64,000 nucleotides of DNA, from contig NC_019860.2 in the NCBI RefSeq assembly GCF_002234675.1, positions 16,856,536 to 16,920,535 on the forward strand, read 5' to 3'. The notes under the pieces were generated by a model. It was not told the DNA's origin. It did not search any database and saw only the letters and a program-made list of their open reading frames with translations. A program made the position numbers and the translations under genes. The stretch comes from Oryzias latipes. Its lineage: Eukaryota > Chordata > Actinopteri > Beloniformes > Adrianichthyidae. This document shows, in pieces, positions 58,501 to 63,960 of this stretch; within the stretch, counting starts at the first letter, position 1, and every line of letters starts with the position of its first letter.

Positions 58501-61500
58501 TTGTTACGTGGTGGGGCGCCGTGACAACGCGCCGCACCACCGCTGCAGTCAAGACTTGAAAGTTCACCTCTTACCGCTTGTTTTTGTCCAAATGATGAAG
58601 CAAAAGGTTGTTTTAAAGAAGCCGACGCAGTGAAACAAAACATTTAAGCTATGTGGCCGGAACTCCTTTTTTCCCCGTGCGGTCATTCTGTGGTATATCA
58701 CTTTTCTATGCACACCCAGCAGCCAATCAGAATCGAGAATTCACCTGAACCATGGTATAAAGCTGAATACACGGTGTGCACAAGTGATGTGTGAGCCCTC
58801 CATAGGATGGACACACATTCTACACTTTGGTTGTCTAATTTCCCAACTCATTTCCAATAGCTAGGCCGCATGCATGGAGCGCACACTTATCACTAATAGC
58901 GCTAGCAAGCCTTCTGAGCAGTCTGCAGGATTCGGGTGCGCTAAATAAAACGAGTACACAACACGTTTGTGACTCACATAGTCCGTTATCTTCTCATCCT
59001 CCTTTCATGTAGTATAAGTGTTTGCAGCACGCCCAAATGACTATAGCAATCTGAGAACCAAAGCACTTTTTGGTTGTAATGACTTTATTTGTTTCCATTT
59101 TCCAAGTTGAACGTTAAACGTTGCTACTTTGGTTAACGTCTCTCATGCTCAGCTGCACTCCAGCTATTTCTCTCCATTCCGTAGCATCCTTCCCCCTTCC
59201 CCCAAAATCCCATCTCTTCCTCAGGTTAAGCGGTTCACACACATACCACCCCCCCACCCCCTTCAACTCTTCCTAATCTCCTCAAAGGAAGATGCTATCA
59301 ACAACAACAACAACAAAATCACCTTTTAGCAGAACTAAAAACTTTTTTGTTGCAGGAGGGTGACACTGGTTGGCATGGTGATTTTCTTTTCACTTTCAAC
59401 TTGAAGTCAATTTTTTCCGTTGGAAGGAGATAAACCGAAGCCAAACAATGGAAAAAGAAAAAAAAAATCATCAAAACTGTAAAGATGAAAGGTTGGGACA
59501 ATCACAGGGAGAAAGATCCCCTTGTGTTTTGTTTTTCTGTTAATCCACCACCCCCTTCATCCCCCCATCCCACATGCACCCAAAATTACAAAGCACTGTT
59601 TGATCGATAACCTCATCAAGCTTTCCTCTGGGAGGCTTTCTCAGAGTCCGCCTTAAACAAAGCCTTTCATGCAGCCGGGGGTGAAACTCCGGATCTGTAA
59701 TTAATGAGGGACCTCCTTGGAGGCGATATGAGGCATCCGAGCGTGGCGGTTTGAGGCGCTGTGATGGAGGGGACACCTGTCCCGGATGTACTCCGCCTCT
59801 TTCTTAGTGACGGCTGGGGTGGTGGGTTCGTTTCCCCCCCCCGTAACTCCAACCAACATGAAGGTGGAGCGGAATATGGACGGAGAGTTGAAACGGCGTA
59901 TATTTGTGACCGGAACTTCTTTTTTAGGTGTGCGTTATCCCTGTGCGTTATCACTTTTTAAAAAGTTTCAAGATTTCTTTCACATTTTTCAGATCAAAAT
60001 AATTTTTTTCTGATGATGGAGAGCACATCTTCAGAAAATTAAGCTCAGATTTACATTTCTGAGTATTTCTGTATTCAAATCGTTGTGAATCAGGAGCAGA
60101 CAAAACAATGCAGATGAAAAACATTGCATTGTGATGTAGAAAATACGCTGGGCGAGCTGCCGCGCTCAATTCTGATGCGTCCGCTTGCAAACAAATAGAT
60201 CTGTTGACATTGTTGTTTTCCTCATCGGAGCTGGAATCTGGATGAAAACTGTACGGCTGGATTTCTCTAATATTACTTGCCATTTTTGTTGCACCTGTAA
60301 TATTAGGTTGGGGTTCTGTAAGCTAGCGGGAGAGTGCTTACAACGCATAGGTGACGGGAAGTGGGGGCGGGAATACAAGTCAGAGGCCAATTTCGGATGA
60401 ACTCCTCCAGAAACTATGTCTTAGAAAGTGACACGGCTTCTTCAATTTAGGCTAAAAATGACATAATGCCGAATAAAAGACCAGTGGGAACGCTTTTACA
60501 ACATGACATGAAAAGTGGAGCTAAGAGGAGGACCCCCTCATGACTCCTTATTTTAAAGCCTCCTCTTTTCCCTGTGGGAGTTCCTTTCTTTTGTTCCAGA
60601 ACTAAACATTTGATTGTGGACGCAACCAAACAAACAGCTCCTATGGTGTTGCTAAAAGCTAAACGACTCACATCCGCCCCCCCCCCCCCCCCCCCCCCCG
60701 TAGTGATTTTCTGTGTCCCTTACAGGTCCAAAGGGTGAGATGTTCCCCTTTTCAAAAAAAAAGGGAGTAACTGGGTTAATTAAATATCAGAGCCTTTGAT
60801 TCGTCTCCAGGGTTAGAAGGGGAGGGATGGTCAACGCGTGAGTGCTCAAGGAATGCCGGTGTCTACCTGTGTCTGAACAAGAGAAAAGGGGACTCTGTGG
60901 TAGAGGGGGGGGGGGCATGCTGATGACACTTAAAGATGACTTTTGACCCCCTGAGAGGTCAAAAGGCAGATTAGGAGGGATTACAAATGGAACCCCTGCC
61001 CCAAGATGATAATAACAGGAGGCGTAAAGCTCCAGGAATTTAAGGTTTGTGTCTCCCGAGAAGACAAAACATGGCGGTCAGGAGAATGTGGGCTTCTTAT
61101 GGAAGGAAATGCAGCCCCATCGCTCCTGGTTCGACTGAGATCTTACTCGGTTTGAAGACCCGGAGCTTCGCGACGGCTCCTCGTACGCGGCGACGTTCTC
61201 CCAAGTGGCAACAACGGCGTGCGTGGGGGTAAACTTGGCATCGGGGAACCCGCGAGAAACCTCCTGAATGAGGAGATGAACACACAAGTGAGCGCAGGGA
61301 AGAGGAAAAAACAAAACAAAAAAAAAAGAACATAGAAGGTGATCAATGCAACTCAACCAATTGATCATACCCATGTTAGTCTGTTGAGCACGCTGGGAGT
61401 TTCCGTCACCCGGTAATAAATCTGCCCCCGCCCGCCGCTGGTGTCGATGTCAGCCAGGAACGGCGCCACAACAGGGAAATCCGTGGGGAAACCATCGTCT

Positions 61501-63753
61501 ACGTACTGCTTTTCCATCGGCAGGTCCTGGGCTGATACGATTCCGTTGGTGGCCACCTAGAGCGACAGGTGGACGCTGGTAAGAAACCATTTAGTGAACT
61601 CACAGCCCCCCCTCTATAAACGACTACGGCCTCTTCATGGCCCTCACAAACCAGGACCTGAACCCTTTCATTCTCCTCATAAACCACAGGAAGAGAATCC
61701 CACCATCCAGGCCATGCAAGCTGCTTTCAAATGAGTCGACATGTCATGGATTTCAAAGCTTTTTCTGCAATTTTTGACTTCGATGTTGCGAACAGTCAAA
61801 CTGACTGTTATAAAGCAATGACACGGCCAGCTTTCATTAGAAACTGAAGTGGACGAGTCTCTATTTCAACGATGCAAACATTAAAAGTGACTTAAAAATG
61901 CATGATAAGTTTTTTGTTTCACTGGATGTCTCACAAGTCAAGGGGGTTTATCTTTAAACCACTGATAAACAGCATCATGTCCTTTTTCCAGGATCTCATT
62001 TGCTGTTTTAAATGTCTGCTTTATCTACGTACAAGTAAACTTGACATGGTTTACAGATAAAAAAAGAAACATTTTCCATTTCAGTTCCTGTTCCTTTAAG
62101 ACCCCATAGAATGCGTTTGGTCAGCCACATTTAACATTATTAATATTCAGTTTATAAATTTACCTGAAAGCCCCTAAAGTTGTCCATGTACTTAAAAATC
62201 CCACTACAAGTAAAATACGACATTTACGTAATGTAATTCAAGTAATAGAAAAAGAATTAAGCAATTTGGAAGAAATATATTGAATGATTTAGATTTTTTA
62301 TTTTACGTTTCCAGTCCCATATTGTTTAAAGTATTAGTGGAATTTTAATTAAAAACTGTAAATTACTCAAGAACAATAAATTAGAAGAGAAACCTAGAAA
62401 GCTAGCTGCAACTGTTAGCCAGAAATGCTAATTGCTCAGTGTGCTTTTTATGTAAATGCTCAGTAATGATAGTTTAGCATTATTTTACAGGGTTTATTTT
62501 AGCTTAAGGTGCCTATATCATCTATACCAAAAAAAACCTGCTCTCTAAGGAGCTGCCCATCCCAATCCATGAAAACAAGCGGGTTCTCACATTGTGACAT
62601 CACAAAGTAAGGAACAGCCCCTTCCAGGAAGAGTCTTCACTGCCAGCTCCGCCCCCAGTCCAACACACATTTTCTCAGCTGAGCGAGCGGTGATCAGCTA
62701 AACGCTTTTTTATTTTTTACATGCACAATATGCACATCCATCTTTTAAAAAGTTCGGATTCATTCTTTTTTCGTGAGGCCAACACAACGTTGATGTCATG
62801 AAATGGAACGTGCCTCAGAGATCGAGTTGTCTTACTTCCGGATAGGAAAATGAACTCGCTAATATTTTTAAACAAATCTATTGTTTAGTGTGCGAAAGGT
62901 AATATATTATCATATAAATAGAGATAGTTTACTCTGAAAGAGTTTAGTAGAGCCGAATGTAGGCGCTATGAGGTTTTTGAAACGTTCGACTTCCTCCTAT
63001 TTTTAAAAACGCTTCCTTTTAGGGTTTTATTAATAATACACTTTTTTTTTTTACACTTGAGGTAACTGACATAGTATGTTTTTGTTTTTTGGCAACTTGA
63101 ACCTATTTTAGTTTTTAAAATGTCACACTTTTTGAATATTTTAACTAATATTTACTTTAAAAAAAATAAATGTATTAACATTTTAGCATTTAGCTAGTAG
63201 CAGGTTGCATTTGAAGCCATTTATATATGGTATTTATACGGTATTTATATATATATATAAAGTTTTGTTAACACGTCAGTATCTGTAAACAATCAAATAA
63301 ACTCTTTTAAGCTAAATGCTAACGCAAAAAGTACTTAAATTTAAATATTTATTCCTTTGATTCAAGTTTATATGAATATGTTATACTTTCACAATATATT
63401 TATTCATTTCTATAATATATACAGTTTAAATACGCGTTTAATTACACTTTTAATAACACATTTTTACCTTTCTTTCACGTTATCTTAAGTGACATCACCT
63501 GTTGAGAAATGACACTCCAAATAATAATTATAATAAAAAAATCTATACTCACGTATAACAGGGAGAACTGGGAGTTATAAAAGTAAAAAGGTTTTGGCAG
63601 GATCAGCACTTTGGACGTCTCATCGTCTCCTTCCGCCAGGAGAGAGTCCCCGCTTGAGGTCCCAAAGGGGAAGAGGTCAGCCCGGCGGATGGCGGTGACC
63701 GCACCGCAGCTCCAGCACAGCAGACTCACGGTCAGCAGCGACCCTCTGTCCAT
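10584..63753 (-). CDS. nid2: Nidogen-2, basement-membrane linker glycoprotein
   Basis: Thirty-three exons were joined by eye with consistent phases (1,520 codons), plus a likely terminal exon. In transcript order their domains are: signal peptide, NIDO, linker, EGF, G2 barrel, three EGF, five thyroglobulin type-1 modules, and YWTD propeller. Nidogens are secreted and bridge laminin, collagen IV and perlecan. Assignment to NID2 rather than NID1 rests on the module [13 protein letters not shown], matching NID2 ERWRENLLEHYGG, on QQ.YLPQC / [10 protein letters not shown], and on its place next to rtraf as in human. The start codon sits in GCCATGG, a good Kozak context. The last firm exon ends at 13497 in phase 1. 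The best terminal exon I see is 10584-10594 (acceptor CTTCACAG, adding G-S-H-stop), making about 1,523 aa against about 1,375 in human. The final residues are uncertain. Confidence 0.95.
11117..11419. mobile_element. MITE copies B1 and B2, head-to-head inverted pair
   Basis: B1 (11117-11237) runs from TAACCCTTGTGCTATC to GATAGCACAAGGGTTAA and is a shortened inverted copy of the 4175-4387 element. B2 (about 11231-11419) follows directly in the opposite orientation and ends GATAGTGCAAGGGTTAA. The two share the central terminal repeat. They lie in the last nid2 intron. Confidence 0.8.
12019..13208. mobile_element. Non-autonomous hAT-type element with 8-bp target duplication
   Basis: TTTCTAAC stands at 12019-12026 and again at 13201-13208, flanking an element of 1,174 bp (12027-13200). 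The ends are inverted repeats: TAGGTTTGGGCGATG at the left and, on the minus strand, TAGGGTTGTGCCGATGG at the right. Both ends also carry subterminal CATCGGGATG and ATGA(C/T)ATCGTC motifs. An 8-bp duplication is diagnostic of hAT transposition. No transposase frame is visible, so the element is a deletion derivative. It sits in the last intron of nid2. Confidence 0.85.
13838..13925 (+). mobile_element. hAT-like terminal fragment next to nid2 exon 32
   Basis: CAGTGGTCTCCAACCTTTTT followed by AAGGTCGCGGACCAGTTTAA resembles the conserved end of a widespread vertebrate hAT-type repeat. It begins 25 bp outside exon 32. I could not find the partner terminus. Confidence 0.4.
15311..15507 (+). mobile_element. 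MITE copy C, TIR AACCCTTGTGCTATC family
   Basis: It shares GGGTCATCTAGACCCACTA, the CTTTATCCACCTTTGTCAT block and the end GATAGCACAAGGGGTTA with copies A and B2. The left end is diverged (CCCTGTGCTGCC). It lies in nid2 intron 30. Confidence 0.75.
16430..16871 (+). mobile_element. MITE with 19-bp terminal inverted repeats, copy 1
   Basis: The left end AAGGGCCTATACCATGCTA and the right end TAGCATGATATAGGCCCTT are inverted complements with one mismatch. Total length is 442 bp, with no coding capacity. It includes a TG microsatellite (16686-16715). A related copy in the opposite orientation lies at 62505-62945. Confidence 0.85.
16686..16715. repeat. TG microsatellite inside MITE copy 1
   Basis: About 14 TG units with one TGAG interruption. 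Confidence 0.9.
17870..18060 (+). repeat. Interspersed repeat family (CGTTGTGAATCAGG), internally deleted copy
   Basis: It starts CCGTTGTGAATCAGGGGC and ends CATTGGGAATGCTTTAAAAT. Similar termini appear in the copies around 60075-60510 and 29145-29575. This copy lacks most of the interior. Confidence 0.5.
19038..19339 (-). other. nid2: nid2 exons 26-27: thyroglobulin type-1 module 5
   Basis: Exon 26 (19210-19339, 130 bp) encodes [30 protein letters not shown]. Exon 27 (19038-19138, 101 bp) encodes [27 protein letters not shown]. The internal exon boundary is in phase 2, unlike the phase 0 of modules 1-4. This is the orthologue of the second human thyroglobulin module and did not take part in the amplification. 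Confidence 0.95.
20452..20496. repeat. Perfect 20-bp inverted repeat (hairpin)
   Basis: Arm AGAATCACGCATCTAGAAAT at 20452-20471 and its exact complement at 20477-20496 are separated by five bases. The hairpin lies in nid2 intron 25. Confidence 0.9.
20748..21064 (-). other. nid2: nid2 exons 24-25: thyroglobulin type-1 module 4
   Basis: Exon 24 (20931-21064, 134 bp) encodes [32 protein letters not shown]. Exon 25 (20748-20856, 109 bp) encodes [26 protein letters not shown]. Exon 25 is one codon longer than its counterparts in modules 1-3. Confidence 0.95.
21235..21460 (-). mobile_element. tRNA-derived SINE
   Basis: On the minus strand the head reads TGGTGTAGTGGTCAGCAC (A-box-like), and about 45 bp on a perfect B box, GGTTCGAATCC (21402-21412). 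The body then carries sequence typical of fish SINE-like repeats (TGACAGTGATTGTCC, GCGATGGACGGGTGAGCC). It lies just outside nid2 exon 24. Confidence 0.6.
22060..22660. repeat. Degenerate AT-rich minisatellite, unit about 36 bp
   Basis: About 16 diverged copies of a unit like AAAGTTACAACTTTATTAAT followed by CAAAGTTAAT. The unit is itself partly palindromic (AAAGTT/AACTTT). It fills the intron between thyroglobulin modules 3 and 4 of nid2. Confidence 0.8.
22921..23248 (-). other. nid2: nid2 exons 22-23: thyroglobulin type-1 module 3
   Basis: Exon 22 (23115-23248, 134 bp) encodes [32 protein letters not shown]. Exon 23 (22921-23026, 106 bp) encodes [25 protein letters not shown]. The internal intron is 88 bp, starting GTTAGCATCT. 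Confidence 0.95.
23369..23689 (-). other. nid2: nid2 exons 20-21: thyroglobulin type-1 module 2
   Basis: Exon 20 (23556-23689, 134 bp) encodes [32 protein letters not shown]. Exon 21 (23369-23474, 106 bp) encodes [25 protein letters not shown]. The internal intron is only 81 bp and starts GTTAGCATCT, as in module 3. Confidence 0.95.
24350..24825 (+). mobile_element. 3' fragment of a Rex1/L2-type LINE
   Basis: The plus-strand frame encodes [27 protein letters not shown], the conserved C-terminal tail of fish Rex1/L2-like reverse transcriptases (residue run shown here as [13 protein letters not shown] then [13 protein letters not shown]). Upstream pieces to about 24120 may belong to it. It ends about 10 bp from the donor of nid2 exon 19, so it forms most of that intron end. 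Confidence 0.7.
24836..26373 (-). other. nid2: nid2 exons 18-19: thyroglobulin type-1 module 1
   Basis: Exon 18 (26240-26373, 134 bp) encodes [34 protein letters not shown]. Exon 19 (24836-24941, 106 bp) encodes [25 protein letters not shown]. The six cysteines and the CWCV core are intact. The internal intron (1,298 bp) is much longer than in modules 2 and 3. Confidence 0.95.
25198..25217. repeat. G20 homopolymer
   Basis: Twenty consecutive G in nid2 intron 18. Confidence 0.95.
26374..28549. other. nid2 intron 17, no gene seen
   Basis: 2.2 kb of AT-rich intron. Apart from the pentanucleotide microsatellite at 27636-27679 I see no exon or clear mobile element. Confidence 0.6.
27636..27679. 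repeat. Pentanucleotide microsatellite CATAC/CAAAC
   Basis: Five CATAC units followed by four CAAAC units; the switch is a clean T-to-A change of the repeat unit. Confidence 0.9.
29145..29575 (+). repeat. Interspersed repeat family (CTGGGCGAGCT), copy in nid2 intron 16
   Basis: CTGGGCGAGCT..CATTCTAATGCGTCCACTTG, GATGTTAGGTTGGGG, CAGAGGCCAATTTC and AGAAACTATGTCCTAGAAA appear in the same order as at 60135-60430. No coding capacity is evident. Confidence 0.65.
30423..30830 (+). mobile_element. LINE 3'-end fragment
   Basis: The frame from 30423 carries [31 protein letters not shown], resembling the C-terminal tail of non-LTR reverse transcriptases (R-T-..-WN-L-P/G-..-F-K-K-L-K). It is followed by a TCTG microsatellite and an A-rich tail near 30800-30835. 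Confidence 0.5.
32240..32865 (-). mobile_element. Endonuclease fragment of a Rex1/L2-type LINE
   Basis: Two minus-strand frames carry consecutive parts of an APE-type endonuclease: [20 protein letters not shown], then [39 protein letters not shown] and [23 protein letters not shown] is the D-x-N catalytic motif. The frames are out of register near 32660, so it is dead. It lies 119 bp from nid2 exon 15. Confidence 0.8.
33601..34151 (-). mobile_element. Tigger/pogo DNA transposon remnant
   Basis: The element begins CAGTATTCCGCGAGTACGC and ends, read on the minus strand, CAGTGTTCCCCCGCTTATTC. It is flanked by TA on both sides (33599-33600, 34152-34153), the Tc1/mariner/pogo target duplication. 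A minus-strand frame reads [21 protein letters not shown] then [10 protein letters not shown], the Tigger transposase block around the first catalytic aspartate. Here the usual DETGLFW is EETGLFW. At 551 bp it is an internally deleted, inactive copy. Confidence 0.85.
35211..35362 (+). mobile_element. Tc1-like transposon end fragment
   Basis: CAGTCAGGTCCATAAATAAT, GGCTCTATACACCACCACAA and CAGACTGTCAGCTTTAATTT are the characteristic terminal region of a widespread fish Tc1-like element. It is preceded by TA. The rest of the element is absent. Confidence 0.75.
36645..36900 (-). mobile_element. Poly(A)-tailed retroposon, copy 1
   Basis: A T21 tract (the A tail on the minus strand) is followed by ACTTGTCCTGTCCAACAGCT, GTGTTGGACA, AAACCCCTTTGTAATT and GTTGGACC.. 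ACGGAAAAG. The same order of blocks recurs at 47934-48163. No coding sequence seen. Confidence 0.7.
37780..38115 (+). mobile_element. PIF/Harbinger transposon fragment
   Basis: Starts near GCTGCGCTCACACCGAACGG, a typical Harbinger end. Two frames then carry [18 protein letters not shown] and [18 protein letters not shown], which resemble the N-terminal region of Harbinger transposases (R-x-W..H..EFHHLLQELRL..RFQQYF). The frames are separated by a stop and frameshift; only a fragment remains. Confidence 0.55.
39150..42283 (-). mobile_element. Nearly full-length RTE retrotransposon with 18-bp target duplication
   Basis: The element reads right to left. TAAATCAAAGAGCCAAAT occurs at 39132-39149 and again at 42284-42301, flanking 3,134 bp. 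The 5' end has GGTTGCGTCAGGAAGGGCAT, well known from fish RTE/Expander copies. The 3' end has GCTGTGGCGACCCCTGATGG and a GAAAGAAAGAAG tail. Target duplication, length and open frame point to a recent insertion. It is in the same orientation as nid2. Confidence 0.92.
39179..42172 (-). CDS. RTE-clade endonuclease/reverse transcriptase (997 aa)
   Basis: A single uninterrupted frame. An APE-type endonuclease occupies roughly residues 62-300: [30 protein letters not shown] and QVDYILCRR. The His of the usual SDH motif is in RQHRMVV. The reverse transcriptase spans roughly 540-790: [56 protein letters not shown] and the catalytic FADD at about 747-750. The C-terminus has [11 protein letters not shown] and [12 protein letters not shown]. 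These enzymes nick target DNA and prime reverse transcription from it. The polymerase aspartates are present (LEKAYD and FADD), although the residue before KAYD is Glu where Asp is common. Confidence 0.93.
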   Translation of the reverse strand: MRIIHNTLDIPDRSRPGLTTTATDAVNLQGVGGNLTTVGRRRRGGRRARGQREKGKGRNIGLRIGTLNVGTMTGKGRELADMMERRKVDVLCVQETRWKGSKARSIGGGYKLFYHGVDRKRNGVGVILKGEFVNSVLEVKRVSDRMMSLKLEIEGVMVNVVSGYAPQVGCELEVKERFWSELDEVIQSFPRGERVVIGADFNGHVGEGNRGDEEVMGRFGVKERNLEGQMVVDFAKRMEMAVVNTYFQKREEHRVTYRSGGRSTQVDYILCRRGHLREVIDCKVVVGESVARQHRMVVCKMTLEVRKKKRGKTEKKTKWWKLQNEETCEEFRQKLRQGLGGQDELPDDWETTAEIIRETGRKVLGVSSGKRKDGKETWWWNEEVQECVQRKRLAKKKWDVERTEEGRQEYKEAQRRVKREVAKAKQKAYDELYDRLDTKEGEKDLYRLARQRDRDGKDVQQIRVIKDRDGKVLTTQESVQKRWKEYFEELMNVENDRERRQEDVVVVEQEVAEIGKDEVRKALKRMKSGKAVGPDDVPVEVWKCLGEAAVEFLTRLFNRILESEKMPEEWRRSVLVPIFKNKGDTQNCSNYRGIKLMSHTMKLWERVVEARLRKKVEICEQQYGFMPRKSTTDAIFALRMLMEKYREGQKELHCVFVELEKAYDRVPREELWYCMRSSGVAEKYVRVVQDMYERSMTVVRCAVGQTEEFKVEVGLHQGSALSPFLFAMLMDRLTDEVRQESPWTMMFADDIVICSESREQVEEQLERWRFALERRGMKVSRSKTEYMCLNERDQGRSVRLQGAEVKKVQEFKYLGSTVQCDGECGKEVKRRVQAGWSGWRKVSGVLCDTRVPARLKGKVYKTVVRPALLYGLETVAVRQRQEAEMEVAEMKMLRFSLGVTRLDRIRNEYIRGTAHVACVSDKVREARLRWFGHVQRRDSGYIGRRMLEMELPGRRARGRPKRRYMDVLTEDMKLANVRVEDVHDRVRWKRMIRCGDP
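42284..42361. repeat. Duplicated palindromic flank of the RTE target site
   Basis: AAATCAAAGAGCCAAATAAT followed by ATCAAGAAATAT appears at 42285-42317 and again at 42330-42361. The copies are separated by sequence that is the complement of the last block (ATATTTCTTGATAT). With the copy left of the element, the 17-mer occurs three times. Confidence 0.75.
43546..46360 (-). other. nid2: nid2 exons 9-14: first EGF and G2 beta-barrel
   Basis: Exon 9 is 46321-46360 and exon 10 is 44746-44855. Together they make the EGF module [25 protein letters not shown]. Exons 11-14 (44529-44662, 44314-44425, 43852-44052, 43546-43776) encode the nidogen G2 barrel: [79 protein letters not shown]2 binds perlecan and collagen IV in nidogens. 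Confidence 0.95.
45385..46000. repeat. Degenerate tandem repeat, unit about 136 bp
   Basis: The block (C)AGCTCCAGCTA recurs at about 45386, 45523, 45659 and 45872. Each is preceded by a CTATGACATTA-like motif and followed by TTTTGCAAACACA-like and CTAAATAACTTTTGGG-like motifs. It lies in nid2 intron 9. Confidence 0.7.
47757..48410. repeat. Degenerate tandem repeat, unit about 87 bp, interrupted by a retroposon
   Basis: The motif TTTATGACTGTAAAGTGTTG with CATATTAGCGCAAAACCACT and TTTGTGTCAAAATTAGCTGG recurs at about 47761, 47849, 48224 and 48311. A retroposon at 47934-48163 splits the array. Confidence 0.7.
47934..48163 (-). mobile_element. Poly(A)-tailed retroposon, copy 2, inserted into a minisatellite
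   Basis: Blocks ACTTGTCCTGTCCAACAGCT, TGTGTTGGACACATTTTACT and TAAACCCCTTTTGTAATT match copy 1 at 36645. GTAAGTAC (47926-47933) and GTAAGCAC (48164-48171) flank it and look like a target duplication with one mismatch. Confidence 0.7.
48529..49082 (-). other. nid2: nid2 exons 7-8: low-complexity linker
   Basis: Exon 7 (48789-49082) encodes 98 residues beginning [20 protein letters not shown] and rich in Pro, Gln, Glu and Tyr. Exon 8 (48529-48628) continues with [18 protein letters not shown]. This matches the position of the poorly conserved, Pro/Glu-rich linker between the NIDO and first EGF modules of NID2, and is shorter than in human. The phases fit both neighbours. Confidence 0.85.
55708..55760 (+). 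repeat. Interspersed repeat with GTGTGCCGTGG motif, copy 2
   Basis: CAGTGCTTTTCACGCTAGTG, TGCCGTGAGATACGGTCAGG and TGTGCCGTGGGAA match the 965-1038 element in opposite orientation, with an internal deletion and an A-rich tail. Confidence 0.5.
57985..58755. mobile_element. Composite Harbinger-like non-autonomous element with foldback
   Basis: It starts with TACTTTCACACCGGGC and AACGCGCGTTCAAGCGACC, as in Harbinger MITEs. A foldback has arms 58253-58310 and 58349-58406 (58 bp each, about four mismatches, 38-bp loop). The segment GCACACCCAGCAGCCAATC at 58213 recurs at 58710, each time running to CCATGG about 45 bp later. No transposase frame. Confidence 0.6.
60075..60510 (+). repeat. Interspersed repeat family (CGTTGTGAATCAGG), longest copy
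   Basis: Runs from CGTTGTGAATCAGGAGCAG to ACCAGTGGGAACGCTTTT and contains the CTGGGCGAGCT, AATGCGTCC, ATTAGGTTGGGG and AGAGGCCAATTTC blocks shared with 29145-29575. Confidence 0.65.
60677..60699. repeat. C23 homopolymer
   Basis: Twenty-three consecutive C in nid2 intron 3; G-rich on the transcribed nid2 sense strand. Confidence 0.9.
61557..63552. other. nid2 intron 1, no gene seen
   Basis: About 2 kb, AT-rich. Only the MITE copy at 62505-62945 is recognisable. Confidence 0.65.
62505..62945 (-). mobile_element. MITE with GGGCCTATA-type ends, copy 2
   Basis: Read on the minus strand it contains the blocks AATATATTACCTTT, GGGGGCGGAGCTGGCA, AGACTCTTCCTGGAAGGGGC and ACTTTGTGATGTCACAAT in the order of 16430-16871. 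The right end GCCTATATCA is retained; the far end is diverged. Confidence 0.75.
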
Positions 63754-63960
63754 GGCGGGGCAGGGAGGACCGAGGAGCGGGGGGAAAAGGCTCGGTCAGG
63801 CTCGGAGAGGGAAGGAGAATGAAAGAGGGGGCCGGTAGGAGAATTCGCCCCCTGTTATTTCGCGGAGGGCCAGCGGGGGGGCGGGGGAGGACCTCCGGCC
63901 TCTTCTGATTGGTCAGGGAGTGACAGCTGGAGTCAACATCTGGCTCAGATTAAGGAAAGG
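63754..63960 (-). promoter_or_regulatory. GC-rich promoter and 5' UTR of nid2
   Basis: Immediately upstream of the nid2 start codon the DNA becomes GC-rich with GGGGGGGCGGGGGAGG (about 63875-63890), an Sp1/KLF-type cluster, and no clear TATA box. The following CTGATTGGTCAG (63905-63916) contains an inverted CCAAT box (ATTGG), a classical partner of such promoters. Confidence 0.55.

Larger units (their letters stand above)
50212..61146. other. nid2 intron 3 (10.9 kb), no gene seen
   Basis: This is the largest geneless stretch. No open frame in it shows a recognisable domain. It contains the repeats annotated at 55708, 58213-58755, 60075 and 60677, several C or G homopolymers (36-bp scale or less) and otherwise AT-rich single-copy-looking DNA. 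First-third introns of matrix genes often carry enhancers, but I cannot point to one. Confidence 0.6.
49176..63753 (-). other. nid2: nid2 exons 1-6: signal peptide and NIDO domain
   Basis: Exon 1 is 63553-63753, exon 2 61371-61556, exon 3 61147-61263, exon 4 50110-50211, exon 5 49882-50021 and exon 6 49176-49302. Exon 1 encodes the hydrophobic signal [16 protein letters not shown] and then DLFPFG, matching DELFPHG of human. Exons 2-5 carry the NIDO signature: [44 protein letters not shown] and ARVGFSRGE. Exon 4 ends on a poor donor, AAG|GTGTTT. Introns 1 (about 2 kb) and 3 (about 10.9 kb) are long. Confidence 0.95.
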
